51,259 bases of DNA from a virus. Shown here piece by piece: positions 1 through 12,500 of the stretch. The DNA lies in IMG/VR virus record IMGVR_UViG_3300017917_000239, positions 1-51,259 of that record. The stretch is one strand, 5' to 3'. The notes under the pieces were generated by a model. The model worked only from the letters and a program-made list of their open reading frames with translations. It had not been told where the DNA came from and ran no database searches. Numbering within the stretch: the stretch's first letter is position 1; each line of letters starts with the position of its first letter. A program made the position numbers and the translations under genes.

Positions 1-1
1 A

Positions 2-109
2 GAAAACGGTATTCTTATTGAAGTAGAGTTAGCTATATCACCCTTCAACCAAGCACAATTTCTAAACGTGTTCTTTAGCAGTCAAACAAATACTGCATCT
101 GTGCAATAA
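2..109 (+). CDS. C-terminal end of an upstream structural gene (possibly gp25-like baseplate wedge)
   Basis: An open frame enters from the left edge and ends at TAA 107-109, giving 35 residues that begin ENGILIEVELAI and end NTASVQ. No start is in the window. The alternating hydrophobic pattern followed by a short polar tail would fit the last strands of a gp25-like baseplate wedge protein, and in many T4-like marine phages gene 25 lies directly before gene 6. That assignment rests on position more than on sequence, because the fragment is too short to recognise on its own. Confidence 0.45.
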   Translation, partial: ENGILIEVELAISPFNQAQFLNVFFSSQTNTASVQ

Positions 110-164
110 CCCTTAAAAACCGGTGTTTTCAGGTATGATAAATACTTAAAAGAGAACACTACCC
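110..164 (+). promoter_or_regulatory. Intergenic leader with T4-late-promoter-like motif before gp6
   Basis: The short gap holds GATAAATA at 137-144, one base from the T4 late-promoter core TATAAATA, about 20 bases before the gp6 ATG. Just upstream, AAAAC (116-120) and GTTTT (125-129) can form a weak 5-bp hairpin with a CGGT loop. The same GATAAATA octamer recurs at 22634 and 23420, again next to the start of a structural gene. Late-promoter function is inferred from T4-like phages; no transcription data are available. Confidence 0.45.
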
Positions 165-3100
165 ATGGCTACAAGTTCAAGACAATCAGCATTATTCGGC
201 ATTAATGACTGGAAAGCGATTTATCAGACTTTCCGTGAAGCCGATTTTAGAAGCTACGATTATGAAACCCTACGTAAAAGTTTCATAGATTACCTTCGTG
301 TATATTACCCGGAAACTTTCAACGACTTCACAGAGTCTAGCGAATTTATTGCTTTACTTGATGTTATTGCATTCATGGGTCAAGGACTTGCATTCAGAAA
401 CGACCTAAACACACGTGAAAACTTCATTGATACCGCAGAACGCCGCGACTCCGTAGTCAAGTTAGCTAACTTAGTTTCTTATACTCCCAAACGAAATCTA
501 GCGGCTCAGGGTTACTTGAAAGTAGTAAGCTTAAGTACAACTCAAAACGTAATTGATGTTAACGGTTTGAACTTGAGCAACATCACTGTTCTTTGGAATG
601 ACCCTGCAAACCCTAATTGGTTAGAACAATTCAACACTATTATCAATGCAGCATTGATTGACTCTCAACGTATTGGTCGCCCAGGAAATTCTGCACAAAT
701 TTTAGGTGTTAAGACCGACGAATATGCACTTAGCATACCACAAAACAGTTTACCTATCATACCATTAACCTCGTCAGTTGACGGTATCAATATGAATTTT
801 GAACTTTGTAGCGTAACAAGTGTTGATGAGGATTATGTTTATGAGATTCCTCCTGCTCCTAGCGGCAAGTTTAACATGTTATATCGTAACGACAAATTAG
901 GTTACGGTAGCCCAAACACAGGTTTTTTCTTCTACTTTAAGCAAGGTTCATTGCAGAACTTTGACTTTAACCTACAACAGCAAATCAGCAATCAAGTTGT
1001 AGACATTGACATTCAGGGTATCAACAACACTGATACTTGGTTATATCAATTAAGTGCTTCAAATGGTACTCCGGGTCTATGGAAACAAGTGGAAAATATT
1101 TACGCAGATGCTTATCTGCAAACTGAATCAAGCACACGTAGAATTTTTAGCGTATCTTCTAGATTCAACGACCAAGTATCATACGTATTTGGTGACGGTG
1201 TGTTTAGTGAAATTCCAGTAGGAACATTCAGAGCTTATGTTCGTGCCGGTAATGCACTAACATACACAATTGAACCCTCAGAAATGCAGGGCATTACAGT
1301 TGCATTCTCATACGTTAACCGAGTAGGTAGAATAGAGACATTGACTGTTGGATTAGCATTACAAGTTCCTGTGTCAAATGCACAAGCACGTGAAAGTTTA
1401 GCACAAATTAAACAACGTGCTCCTACAAGATATTACACACAGAATCGTATGGTTAACGGTGAAGATTATAACAACTTCCCATATACATTGTACAGTTCTA
1501 TTATCAAGTCAAAAGCAATTAACCGTAGTAGTGTCGGTGTATCTAAAAACTTAGATATGTTAGATCCTACTGGAAAATATTCTAGTACAAATAGTTTTGC
1601 TAGTGACGGTGCATTATATCAAGATACTGTAAATGGCTTCTTAGCATTAACTATTACTACAACTGGTAGTATTATAACGTTCCTTACAGATTCGTTATCT
1701 GCGGTATTGGCAGCTAACAAAGCAAAACAATATTACACTCAGTATTATTCACGTTATCCAGTAAACAGTAGTTCAGGTGATGGTACAGTATATTGGAAGA
1801 CAATGACAGTTGATGCAAATAGCGAAACTGGTTATTTCTATAATCTTGACAATTCAAGACAAGTACCTATACCAGTTGGAACATACTCAACTAATAACGT
1901 AAAGTATATCACTAAGGGTGCATTGATTCAATTCTCTGCACCAACTGGATATTATTTTGATGCTAACAATAGATTGGTAGCAGGTGTTCCAGGCCCATCT
2001 GATCCTACTGTATTATGGACTACTGTACTTAATGTAATAGGTGATGGATATAATAACGGCGAAGGTGGATTCAGTAATGGTACTGGTCCTATCGTATTGA
2101 ATGGTTATGTACCTGCAGGCGCAATATTAACTACTATATTACCTACATTTGACAATACATTGTCAGCAGAGATAATACAGGAATGTATTATTAGAATGGA
2201 ACTACAACAAGATTTTTCTTTAGTGTTCAATAATTCATTGACTGTTAATCAAGAGCGTTGGTCTATCAGACCTTATAATGACGCAAATTGGTTCGTTAAT
2301 TTCCAAAGTCAATCTGCAAACAAATATATCATTACATACCGCTCATTAGCATACTATTTCGGAAGTGTAGCAGACACTAGATTTACATTTGATGGTAACA
2401 AGTTAGTATACGATCCATTTACTGGTAAAATTTTACAAGACTTTGTAAATGTTTTGAGCAGTAATACACAACCCGGATCCAATTATCCATTAAACAAAGA
2501 TGTTAAGGTAAGTGTAATCGGTCAAACAGTTGAATCAGATGGTTATATCAATGACTTTGAAGTTGAAGTGGCAAGTATTGATGTTAATGATAGAACTATT
2601 ATCAATAACCCTGACTTCTTTACGCAAGTTACTGGTTATGTAACCGGGAATACAAACATCGGTATATATGTTTTCTTTGAATTAATTGAAAACGATGTGA
2701 CCTTGAACACATACCAAATTGTTCCTAGCACATCGGTAGTATATCAATATGCTACCAAGACACAAATTGAAGTTGCAAAATATGAGTATCCAGAGGGACA
2801 GTTGTTCTATGCATACTCTGATAATATCTTCTATATCACAAAGCAAGATGATGCTATTACAACACCATTTTACTTATTGATTGAACAGCCTCAGTATTCT
2901 GTCAAGCCTGGCAGACAAGGTCTATCATATCAGTACCGTCATAACAGCAACAATACTACACGTATTGATCCGGCAACTACAAACATTATTGATTTGTATG
3001 TAGTTACACAAGCATACTATACTCAGTATCAGAATTGGATTCAAGATACTACAAACACAGTGCCTATGCCAGACAAGCCAACCATCAATGAGTTGAGTCA

Positions 3101-3536
3101 GGAATACAGCAAAGTACAAGACTATAAAATGTTAAGTGACAGCGTAGTATTGAACAGTGTCGTATTCAAACCATTATTTGGTCCTAAAGCAGCACCTGCA
3201 TTAAGAGCCACGATTAAAGTAATTAAGGCTTCTAATACCAACGCAAGCGATAGCGAAATTCGTAGCGCCACATTGACCACTATGAATAATTATTTCAATA
3301 TCAACAGTTGGGGATTTGGTGATACATTCTATTTCTCAGAATTAAGTGCATATATTCATGCAGAGATAGGAGAACTTGTTAGCTCAGTGGTGTTAGTGCC
3401 TAATGACCCCACAATGCATTTTGGAGATTTATATGAAATTAAATGTGCGCCATACGAAATATTTGTGAACGCAGCGACTGCTAGCGATGTAGTAGTAATT
3501 TCCGCTCTAACTTCAGCCGAATTACAAATAAGATAA
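165..3536 (+). CDS. 6: Baseplate wedge protein, T4 gp6-like
   Basis: 1,123 residues. The N-terminal 200 residues have the arrangement typical of T4 gp6 and marine relatives: an acidic start, then YYPETFNDF, a stretch around ALLDVIAFMGQGL, and RNDLNTRENFIDTAERRDSV. In T4, gp6 is 660 residues and forms the core of the hexagonal baseplate with gp7, gp25 and gp53, so this copy is much longer. The extra length is beta-rich and low in cysteine, probably inserted decoration domains. The ATG at 165 follows a weak AGAGAA ribosome site and a late-promoter-like octamer. The gene ends 24 bases before the gp7-like gene, as expected for a wedge operon. Confidence 0.85.
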   Translation: MATSSRQSALFGINDWKAIYQTFREADFRSYDYETLRKSFIDYLRVYYPETFNDFTESSEFIALLDVIAFMGQGLAFRNDLNTRENFIDTAERRDSVVKLANLVSYTPKRNLAAQGYLKVVSLSTTQNVIDVNGLNLSNITVLWNDPANPNWLEQFNTIINAALIDSQRIGRPGNSAQILGVKTDEYALSIPQNSLPIIPLTSSVDGINMNFELCSVTSVDEDYVYEIPPAPSGKFNMLYRNDKLGYGSPNTGFFFYFKQGSLQNFDFNLQQQISNQVVDIDIQGINNTDTWLYQLSASNGTPGLWKQVENIYADAYLQTESSTRRIFSVSSRFNDQVSYVFGDGVFSEIPVGTFRAYVRAGNALTYTIEPSEMQGITVAFSYVNRVGRIETLTVGLALQVPVSNAQARESLAQIKQRAPTRYYTQNRMVNGEDYNNFPYTLYSSIIKSKAINRSSVGVSKNLDMLDPTGKYSSTNSFASDGALYQDTVNGFLALTITTTGSIITFLTDSLSAVLAANKAKQYYTQYYSRYPVNSSSGDGTVYWKTMTVDANSETGYFYNLDNSRQVPIPVGTYSTNNVKYITKGALIQFSAPTGYYFDANNRLVAGVPGPSDPTVLWTTVLNVIGDGYNNGEGGFSNGTGPIVLNGYVPAGAILTTILPTFDNTLSAEIIQECIIRMELQQDFSLVFNNSLTVNQERWSIRPYNDANWFVNFQSQSANKYIITYRSLAYYFGSVADTRFTFDGNKLVYDPFTGKILQDFVNVLSSNTQPGSNYPLNKDVKVSVIGQTVESDGYINDFEVEVASIDVNDRTIINNPDFFTQVTGYVTGNTNIGIYVFFELIENDVTLNTYQIVPSTSVVYQYATKTQIEVAKYEYPEGQLFYAYSDNIFYITKQDDAITTPFYLLIEQPQYSVKPGRQGLSYQYRHNSNNTTRIDPATTNIIDLYVVTQAYYTQYQNWIQDTTNTVPMPDKPTINELSQEYSKVQDYKMLSDSVVLNSVVFKPLFGPKAAPALRATIKVIKASNTNASDSEIRSATLTTMNNYFNINSWGFGDTFYFSELSAYIHAEIGELVSSVVLVPNDPTMHFGDLYEIKCAPYEIFVNAATASDVVVISALTSAELQIR

Positions 3537-3560
3537 GTAATATAGTAATTGAGATAAACA

Positions 3561-6500
3561 ATGGCAACAACACGCATTAGAACATTAAACTTTTTACCAG
3601 ACATTTTCAAAACCCCAACTAACGCTCAGTTTTTACGAGCAACGTTGGATCAGATTGTAGATCAACCTAATACACAACGTATTGAGGGTTATATAGGTAG
3701 TAAGTTTGGTTACGGTATTAATCCTAAAGATTACTATGTCACTGAACCAACTAAAACTAGAACAGATTATCAACTAGAGCCCGGTGTTGTTTTCACAAAA
3801 GAAAATGATACTACTGCACAAGATTTCATTTCTTATCCTGGTATTATTGACGCACTTAAATTAGAAGGTGCGTTGACTGACAACAACAATCGTTTGTTCT
3901 CTGAGCAGTTCTATTCATGGGATTCATTTACTAATTTAGATAAGATTATCAACTTCAACCAATACTATTGGTTACCTAACGGTCCTGAACAAGTTATCGT
4001 TTCAGCAGATACCGTTTTTATTTCAACTGATTACATCGTTAATGATGCTATCACTGGTTATAGCATTTCAACTGCAAACTCCGGTGCAGGATCTATCAAT
4101 CCAACATTAACACTATTACGTGGTGGTACATATACATTTGCCGTAAATCAAACATCACAGTTCTGGATTCAAGGCGAGCCTGGATTAACTGGATATAGTG
4201 TAGCACAGCCCAACATACAAACTAGAGATGTATTGGGTGTAACTAATAACGGCACGACTAGTGGTATTGTTACATTTACAGTTCCTAGCAAAAATGCACA
4301 GGATGAGTACAACTTCCCGGGTAATAATCAAATCGGTGTAGTAAGCACATTACCTTTTGTTCAAGTTAACGGTGCAAGAGTTAATGATATCGGCGGCATA
4401 GACGGAATCACTTCTTTAGAAGGATTGACCGTCATGTTCTACAACACGGGTGTAGTAAATGAAAGCGGATTCATTTCTAATTTCTTTGACGTTACCCCAT
4501 ACGACACTAACAACAATTTGGTTCCTGCTGCATCTGTAGCAGTTACTGCAACTAGTTCTTCTGGAAACTTGATAACATGTGACACTACTGCTGACATGAC
4601 AGTAGGATCAACTATCACTTTCACTGGATTACCATTTGGTGGTTTAGCAAGTTATAGCGAAACATTACCTAACACCCTTTACTATGTAGAATCTATAGTA
4701 AGCAACACCCAGTTCACTGTCTCTTTGTCTATCGGTGGCCCTGCAGTAACATTAACATCTGCTACAGGTACAATGACTGGTAATATCAATCAAGGTCTTT
4801 ACGAAGAAGGTTTCTACACACCAGTAAACAATACGTTCTACACTATTACTTACGTAGGAGATTTGTCTAATCCAATCATTAGATTAGTACCGGCAGGCCC
4901 TATTCCAGTAGAACAGAAGATTATTCCTCAGTACGGAACGGAATGGATCAACAGAACATTCTACAAAGACATTAACGGAAACATTTCTCTAGTTCCATAT
5001 CTAAGTTCATTACTAGATACTTTATATTATCAAGATGGCACTACTGCAAGTAAAGTGGGTGTTATCAAGTTGATTGATAGTAACGTAACTAATAGAATTG
5101 ATGTTGATGCTGACATTGTAGGCAAACCTACTTATACAGCTTCTAATGGCGTGGTATTTACTAACGGTCTTAAAGTAGTATTCCAAGGAGACATTTATCC
5201 TGCTTCTTACAAGACAGGTCAATATTATGTTGAAGGCGTGGGTACTGCTATCCAGCTTATCCCTGTGGGTGACTTAATAGCTCCAGAATCATTTACTGTA
5301 AGCACATATATTCCATATGATACTACTCCATATGACATTAGCAACTACGACAGCGACTTATACATCCCCGTAGTTCCAGATTATATTACTATTGCTAGAA
5401 ACAGTATCAACAAAAACGCATGGTCTAGAAGTAATCGCTGGTTCCATATTGATGTTATCAATGCTTCTGCAACATACAACAACAATCCAAATTTAGTAAC
5501 AGTTTATGCTACTAATGAGAACAAAGCTAAACGTCCTATTATTGAATTCTATCCTAACTTAGCATTGTTTAACTCTGGTGCTATCGGTAAAGCTCCTGTT
5601 GATTTTATTGACATGAGAGCCACTGATGCATTTACACAAGTGGCCGGTCAAGAAAACTACTATCCTGATGTAGCTGCATATACTACTCCAAGCGCATCTT
5701 TTACTGGAACTTTATTACAAGCAGGTCAGTTTGTAGTCGGTCAACAATATAAAATTGAATCCGTTGGAACCACGAACTTTATGGCCATTGGTGCTGCATC
5801 CAATACAGTTGGTGTAACATTCACTGCATCTGGTGTAGGGTCTGGTACTGGAACAGCATCTCGCTATATTACACAAACTATTAGTGCTACTAGCGGATAC
5901 CCTGCAAATACGTTGACATGCTCATCTACTAGCAGCTTCAACGTTAATGACAAAATTGTATTCACTGGTACAGTGTTTGGTGGCATAACATCAGGCGCAG
6001 TATACTATATTAAAGATATTTTAAGTTCTACTTCTTTCACCATCTCGTTAGCACAAGACGGTGACATATTCCCAGTCAGCACTGCAACCGGTAGCATGAC
6101 CGCTACAGTAACTACATTGACAGCTACTATAACAGTTGCTAATACGAACCTTTTTGGTAGTATACAAGTAGGTCAATACATAGCAGATTCAACTAACTTG
6201 TTGCCTACAAACTCATTGATTTCTGAGATTGACCAAACTAACACTACAACTACTATTACTATTGTTTGGTCCAATGACACCTTGTTTAGGTCTACTACAG
6301 TTGCATCATTGATAACCACTGATACGACAGTTGATAACTATGCATTGTTTGAAGGTAGCCGTGTTATATTTGCAGTTGATGAAGATCCTGAAGTAAGAAA
6401 CAAAATTTATGTTGCACACTTCTCAACAGTCAACTCTAGCTCAACACCAGTACTAACACTAACTGTAGCATCAGATGGTTTAGTATTGCCTAACGAACAA

Positions 6501-9500
6501 ACAGTTGCATTCAGAGGATATAACAATTCAGGTAAAGATTTTTACTACAACGGCATTGAGTGGATTAGCTCTCAACAAAAAGTAAACGCAAATCAACCTC
6601 CGTTGTTTGATGTTTACGACAGTAACGGCATCAGCTTTGGTGATCGTTCAGTATACGTGGGTAGCTCATTTGCAGGTACAAAATTATTTGCGTATGGCGT
6701 AGCATCTGCAGGATTAGATGACACTGTGTTGGGCTTCCCTATTCGTTATAGTTCTGTTGACAACGTAGGTGATATCAGCTTTGACGTATCATTTAACTCT
6801 GATACTTTTGACTATGTTAGCGGAACAACTCCTATAACACAAAATGTAAACACAGGTTATGTATATAACTATACTGCTATTGATACGTTTGAAAGACAGT
6901 TGGGTTGGCAGACTGCGGTTGCACCTAGCGTACAATATCAAGTATTCCAATATACATATGGTCCTACAACTATAAACACATTCTTCTTAGATGTCGCTGT
7001 CTTACCAGAATCTGAATCAGCATGGCCTGTATTACAAGTTTATGCAAACAATATTCTATTAGATTCTACTGCATACTCATATACCACTACTGCTGACACT
7101 ACTACTATTGTAATGAATACTACACCACTTGAAGATCAATTTATTCAAGTGTTGCTATTGAGTAATCAAGTAAGCAAAACTGCATACTATACAATACCAA
7201 TTAACTTAAACAACAACCCGTTGAACCAAGATTTGACCGTAGCGAACATCGGTGACATTCGCGGTCAGTATCAAAGTATCTTCTATAACAACCCAAATAC
7301 AACAGGTGAAGTATTTGGTGCTAACAACTACAGAGACTTGGGTAACGTTGTACCTTGGGGTAACAAGATCATTCAAAACAGTGCAGCAATGGTATTGCCT
7401 GGTGTCTTCTTACGCAAACAAAACCACAACTTGTTCAATGCGTTGATGTACAACAGCAGACAGTATATCGCTTTCAAGACATTATTGATAGACACTGTTA
7501 ACAAGACTGCATATTCCAGACTACAGACTCCTGCAGAAATGTTGGATAATGCATTAGACCAAATGGCTGCGTCCAAAACAGATAGTGAGCCGTTCTTCTG
7601 GTCTGATATGTTGCCCTCTAAAGCAGCATACGTAACTAACACATATTCTTTTGCAAACTCTTTAGATGTTAGTATCTATCCGTTGACAAGAGTGTATGAT
7701 TTTGCAACAGCTAACTACTATGGTGTTTTAGTCTACTTAGTTAGAGCAACTAATGGATTAGTACAAACTACACAACTTATTAGAAACGTTGACTATACTG
7801 TAAGTGAAACTGCACCGTCATTGACTGTTACATTAGATTTGTTACCTAATGACCAGATTATCATTAAAGAGTATAATCAGACTTATGGATCATATGCACC
7901 GAATACTCCTACAAAGTTAGGATTGTATCCATCTTTCATACCCGGAGTAGTTTTAGATTCTTCATATACTATTCCTACATATTTCATTAAAGGTCACGAC
8001 GGATCCTATAATAAGTTATACGGCGAGTATGATTCTGTAACTGGTACATTGGTTGACTTCAGAGACCAAGCTTTACTAGAATACGAAACCCGTGTTTACA
8101 ATAACTTAAAGTTGAGCAACGTTATTCCTATACAAGAATATGAAGTATTACCTGGCTTCTTCAGAGAAACAGAGTACACCAATGATGAAATCTTACAGAT
8201 TTATTCTGAAACATTCTTGAACTGGGTTGGTCAGAATAGAGTCAACTATAAGAGACAGATATACAACAAACAGGACCAATATTCTTGGAACTATTACCAA
8301 AGTGGTAACAAGATTGATAAAGCATCTATCCAACAAGGTAACTGGAGAGGTGTATATCAGTATTTCTATGATACCACCAATCCTGATACAGCTCCTTGGG
8401 AAATGTTAGGTTACAAGAATCAACCTACATGGTGGACTGACCGTTATGGTCCTGCACCGTATACAAGTGAAAACTTAGTTTTGTGGGGTGATTTGGCTGC
8501 AGGTATTGACTGGAACAATGGCAATCCTGTAGTAATTGAACAAGCTATTCGTCCGCAATTATTAGACGTTCTACCAGTTGATAGTGAAGGTAATCTAGTA
8601 TCACCGTTCATATCATTGGTTGGTAACTACAATAGTAATATCTTCCAACGTGATTGGAAAGTAGGTGACGCTGGTCCTACAGAATTCTCATATCGCAGAA
8701 GCAGTTCATATCCGTTTGACTTAATGCGAATATTGGCATTGACAAAACCTGCAAAGTTCTTCAACTTAGGTGTTGATGTTGACCACTATAAGTATAGCCC
8801 AGAGTTCAATCAATACCTAGTTAACAACAGAAGCCACTTGAAACTAAGTGACATTGATGTATACGGTGACGGTACTGCTGTTACCAGCTATATCAACTGG
8901 ATCGTTGACTATGAAAAACAAGTAGGTGTTGCTGCTACACAAAATATTTCTAACTTACTAAAGAACTTAGATGTTCGTTTAGTATACAGAGTTGCAGGCT
9001 TTACTGACAAGAACTTGTTAAAGTTCTACGTAGAAAAGGGAACACCTAACTCACGCAATGCATCATTGTTGATACCTGATGAAAGCTATTCTGTATTATT
9101 ATATGATAACCAACCGTTTGATAGAATCATATACAGCGGTGTAATCATACAGCTTTCTAAGAACGGTTATACTGTATTCGGTAACTCACAAACAGAAGCA
9201 TACTTCACTATTCAAGATCCTGTCATTAATGGAAACTACACTACAGTAGAAGTAGACAACCTATCAGTGAAGATTGCAAACGATTATTCTAAATCTGTTT
9301 CCTACGTACCTTACAATACTGAATTCTATACTATTCAAGAAGTCTCACAATTCATTGAGAGTTATGGTAAGTACCTAGAATCACAGGGCATGATATTTGA
9401 ACAAACTGAAAATGGCATACCTGTTACATGGAGACAAATGATCGCTGAATTATTGTACTGGTCACAGACTGGTTGGGAAACAGGAAGCATTGTTACAATG

Positions 9501-12500
9501 AACCCTGCAGCGACACTGTTAGCTATTGATAGAGAAAATAGTATCGTTCAACCATTAACATTGCGTCAGCAGAACTTTATTCTTAACCAGAACTTGTATC
9601 CTATTCAAGCGCAAGACATGTCTGTATTGCGTGATGGAACTGCGTTCACTGTTCAACCATTAAGCCAAGGTGATACTGTTGCTTATGGTCAATTTAACAT
9701 GAGCAACTTTGAACACGGTATCGTTTTTGATAACGTAACTTTATTCAATGACGTTATCTATAACACTATTACCGGCTTGCGTCAAACTAGAATATTGACT
9801 AAAGGAACTAAAACCGCAGAATGGAACGGTACAGTTGATGCACAAGGTTTCATCCTTAACCAAGACAATATTCAAGAATGGAATAAAGAGACAAAATATA
9901 CAACTGGTTCTATTGTAAAATACAAGAACAAGTATTGGATTGCTATCAAAGTCATCCAGGCAAAAGAAGTATTTGATGAACTAGATTGGAAACAAACAGA
10001 CTATAATGAAATTCAAAAAGGCTTGTTACCTAACAGTTCAACACGCTCATATGAATCTACATTGTACTATGATGTAAACAAAGCTAACCTAGAAAACGAT
10101 GCTGATTTACTAAGCTTCAGCTTGATCGGATATCGCCCACGTGATTACATGGCTTTAGCTGACTTAACTGATATTACTCAAGTCAACGTGTACAAAAACC
10201 TTATTAAGGACAAAGGTACTCGTAATGCTATTAATGCATTTAAGGGCGCCAACTTACCTCAAGGCGGGATTGACTATGAAGTCTATGAAAATTGGGCAAT
10301 ACTATCAGGTGAGTTCGGTGGTGTACTAAACAATAATTTCGTTGAATTCAAAATCAATGAGCAATATTTGACAGGTAACCCATCTATTGTTGGTTTGACT
10401 AACGGTGCCCCTGATGAAGGTGTTCAACAAGAAATACCTGTTTACTCATTGTTTAACTATGGTAGACCCATATCAGATGCTAACATATTAGCAACATTAC
10501 CTCCGGATACTCCGTCAACTGTTTATCCTACAGCAGGTTATGTAAACTTCAACGATGTAAAGATGGTGTCATATTTCTATAATAATATGGCAACTGCGGT
10601 TAACCAAAACGGAACACCTATATCATTGAACGATTTCTACGTTCGTGACTATGTTTGGTTAGCAGACTATTTGGGCACATGGCAAGTCTACACCCCTACT
10701 TCAATGGGTCAAATACTAGCAGCTAAGAATAACTTAAACGGTACAGTAACAATTACATTTGCGACTCCGCACAATTTGTCAAAGTATGAAGCGTTTGCTA
10801 TCGCAAACTTTGACCTAAATGTTAACGGCTACTATATCGCTACTTTGGTCATAGATCCATATAGAGTTATCATTAACTTAAACTTGAACCCAAACATTGT
10901 AAACGTAACAGGTCAAGGTGTTGGGTTGAAGTTCCAATCTCAGCGAGTTGAAACTCCTGCAGGCATTATCAATCTACCTTTATTGGATAGTGAATTCGTA
11001 AAGAACAAAGTATGGGTAGACACTAACGATGACGGTGCTTGGGCAGTATATCGCAAAGGAATAAACTACCAGTACGAATCTGAAATTACAAAAGAAAATT
11101 CAGTAACGTTCGGTAGTGCAGTTGCATACACTTCTATATTGGGATACTTAATCACTGACGAAGGTGACGGAAAAGCATATCGTTATACATTTAACGACTT
11201 GACTAATGATTACGATTTAGTTCAGACTATCAGCCATGGATCATCATTTGGTACAAGTGTTGCATATTCTGATGAAATTTTTGCTATCTCTGAACCAACA
11301 GGTACCGCTCAAGTTCATATCTATGAACTACAGAATACTACATTAGTTGATGACCTAGTTGTATATCAGTCTCCAATCGCTGCACGTGATAGCTCTACTA
11401 ATTGGGGCAGTGCATTAGCGATATCCGGTGATAAGAATTGGTTGTATATCTCTGCTACTGATTTGAACAGAGTGTACGTATATAGATTGTCACGACTAAC
11501 CAACGAGTATGAATACATTACCTATATAACTGTTGCTGGCTTAGCATCAAGTGATCTATTTGGTTATAGTATAGCTACTGATTACTACGGTGACACTGTA
11601 GTAATTTCTGCGCCAAACAAAGATTACAGTGTAAACATAGACAACTGGGGATACACTTATGTATTTGACAGGTCAGTTCAAAACATAGATGCGTTGTACA
11701 CAACACCTGAGTTAAGTTCACAGACCTTTACATTAGCATGGACTCCTACAACTATTACTACTGCAGCCACTGCTACTTCCAGCGGTACAAACAGAATCAC
11801 ATGTACTAGCACTGCGGGCTTTGTTACTGGACAACCAGTAATATTCTCTGGTAGCGTGTTAGGTAATAGTAACATAGATCCTAATACAGTTTACTACATT
11901 TTGAGTGTAGTAGATGGCACCCACTTTACTATTTCAACTACTAGAGGCGGCTCTGCATTTACTCTTGCTACTGACACCGGCTCTATGGTAGTTAACGTAC
12001 AAAGCACACCGTTATACGTCAGCGTCAACGGCACATTATTGGAAGACAACGGCTATGCGGTTGTTGGTAGCAGCATTGTAATTGTTGAGCCAATCAATGC
12101 TGGCGATATTGTAAATGTAAGTGGCAACAGCTTCACTCAGATCCAAGTATTGACGACACAAGAAACACCTAGAGTTGGTGTTCATTTTGGTCAAAGCGTT
12201 GACACAACTACATACGCTAGTGAAATTATTGTAGGTGCACCGTTCGCCCTAAGCAGTGAAAACCAAGAAGGTGCAGTATATCGTTATACTAACGGTGGCG
12301 GCAAGTACGGTGTAATTATTGGTACTTCTGACTGTAATTTAACTACTACAAGAAATGTATTATTGAACGGTTACTTTATTGCTATTCCTGCAGGTAATGC
12401 AGAAGCGGTATCTAACTATATTAACAGTTCTAAAATTACTAACATTCAGGCTAGCGCATTTAATGGTAAGCTAGTTATTAGCTTGATTGATAATAACTTG

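Noticed and set aside
116-129. Rho-independent terminator after the upstream gene
   Set aside because: Only five A/T-rich base pairs and no T run beyond the stem; too weak to call separately.
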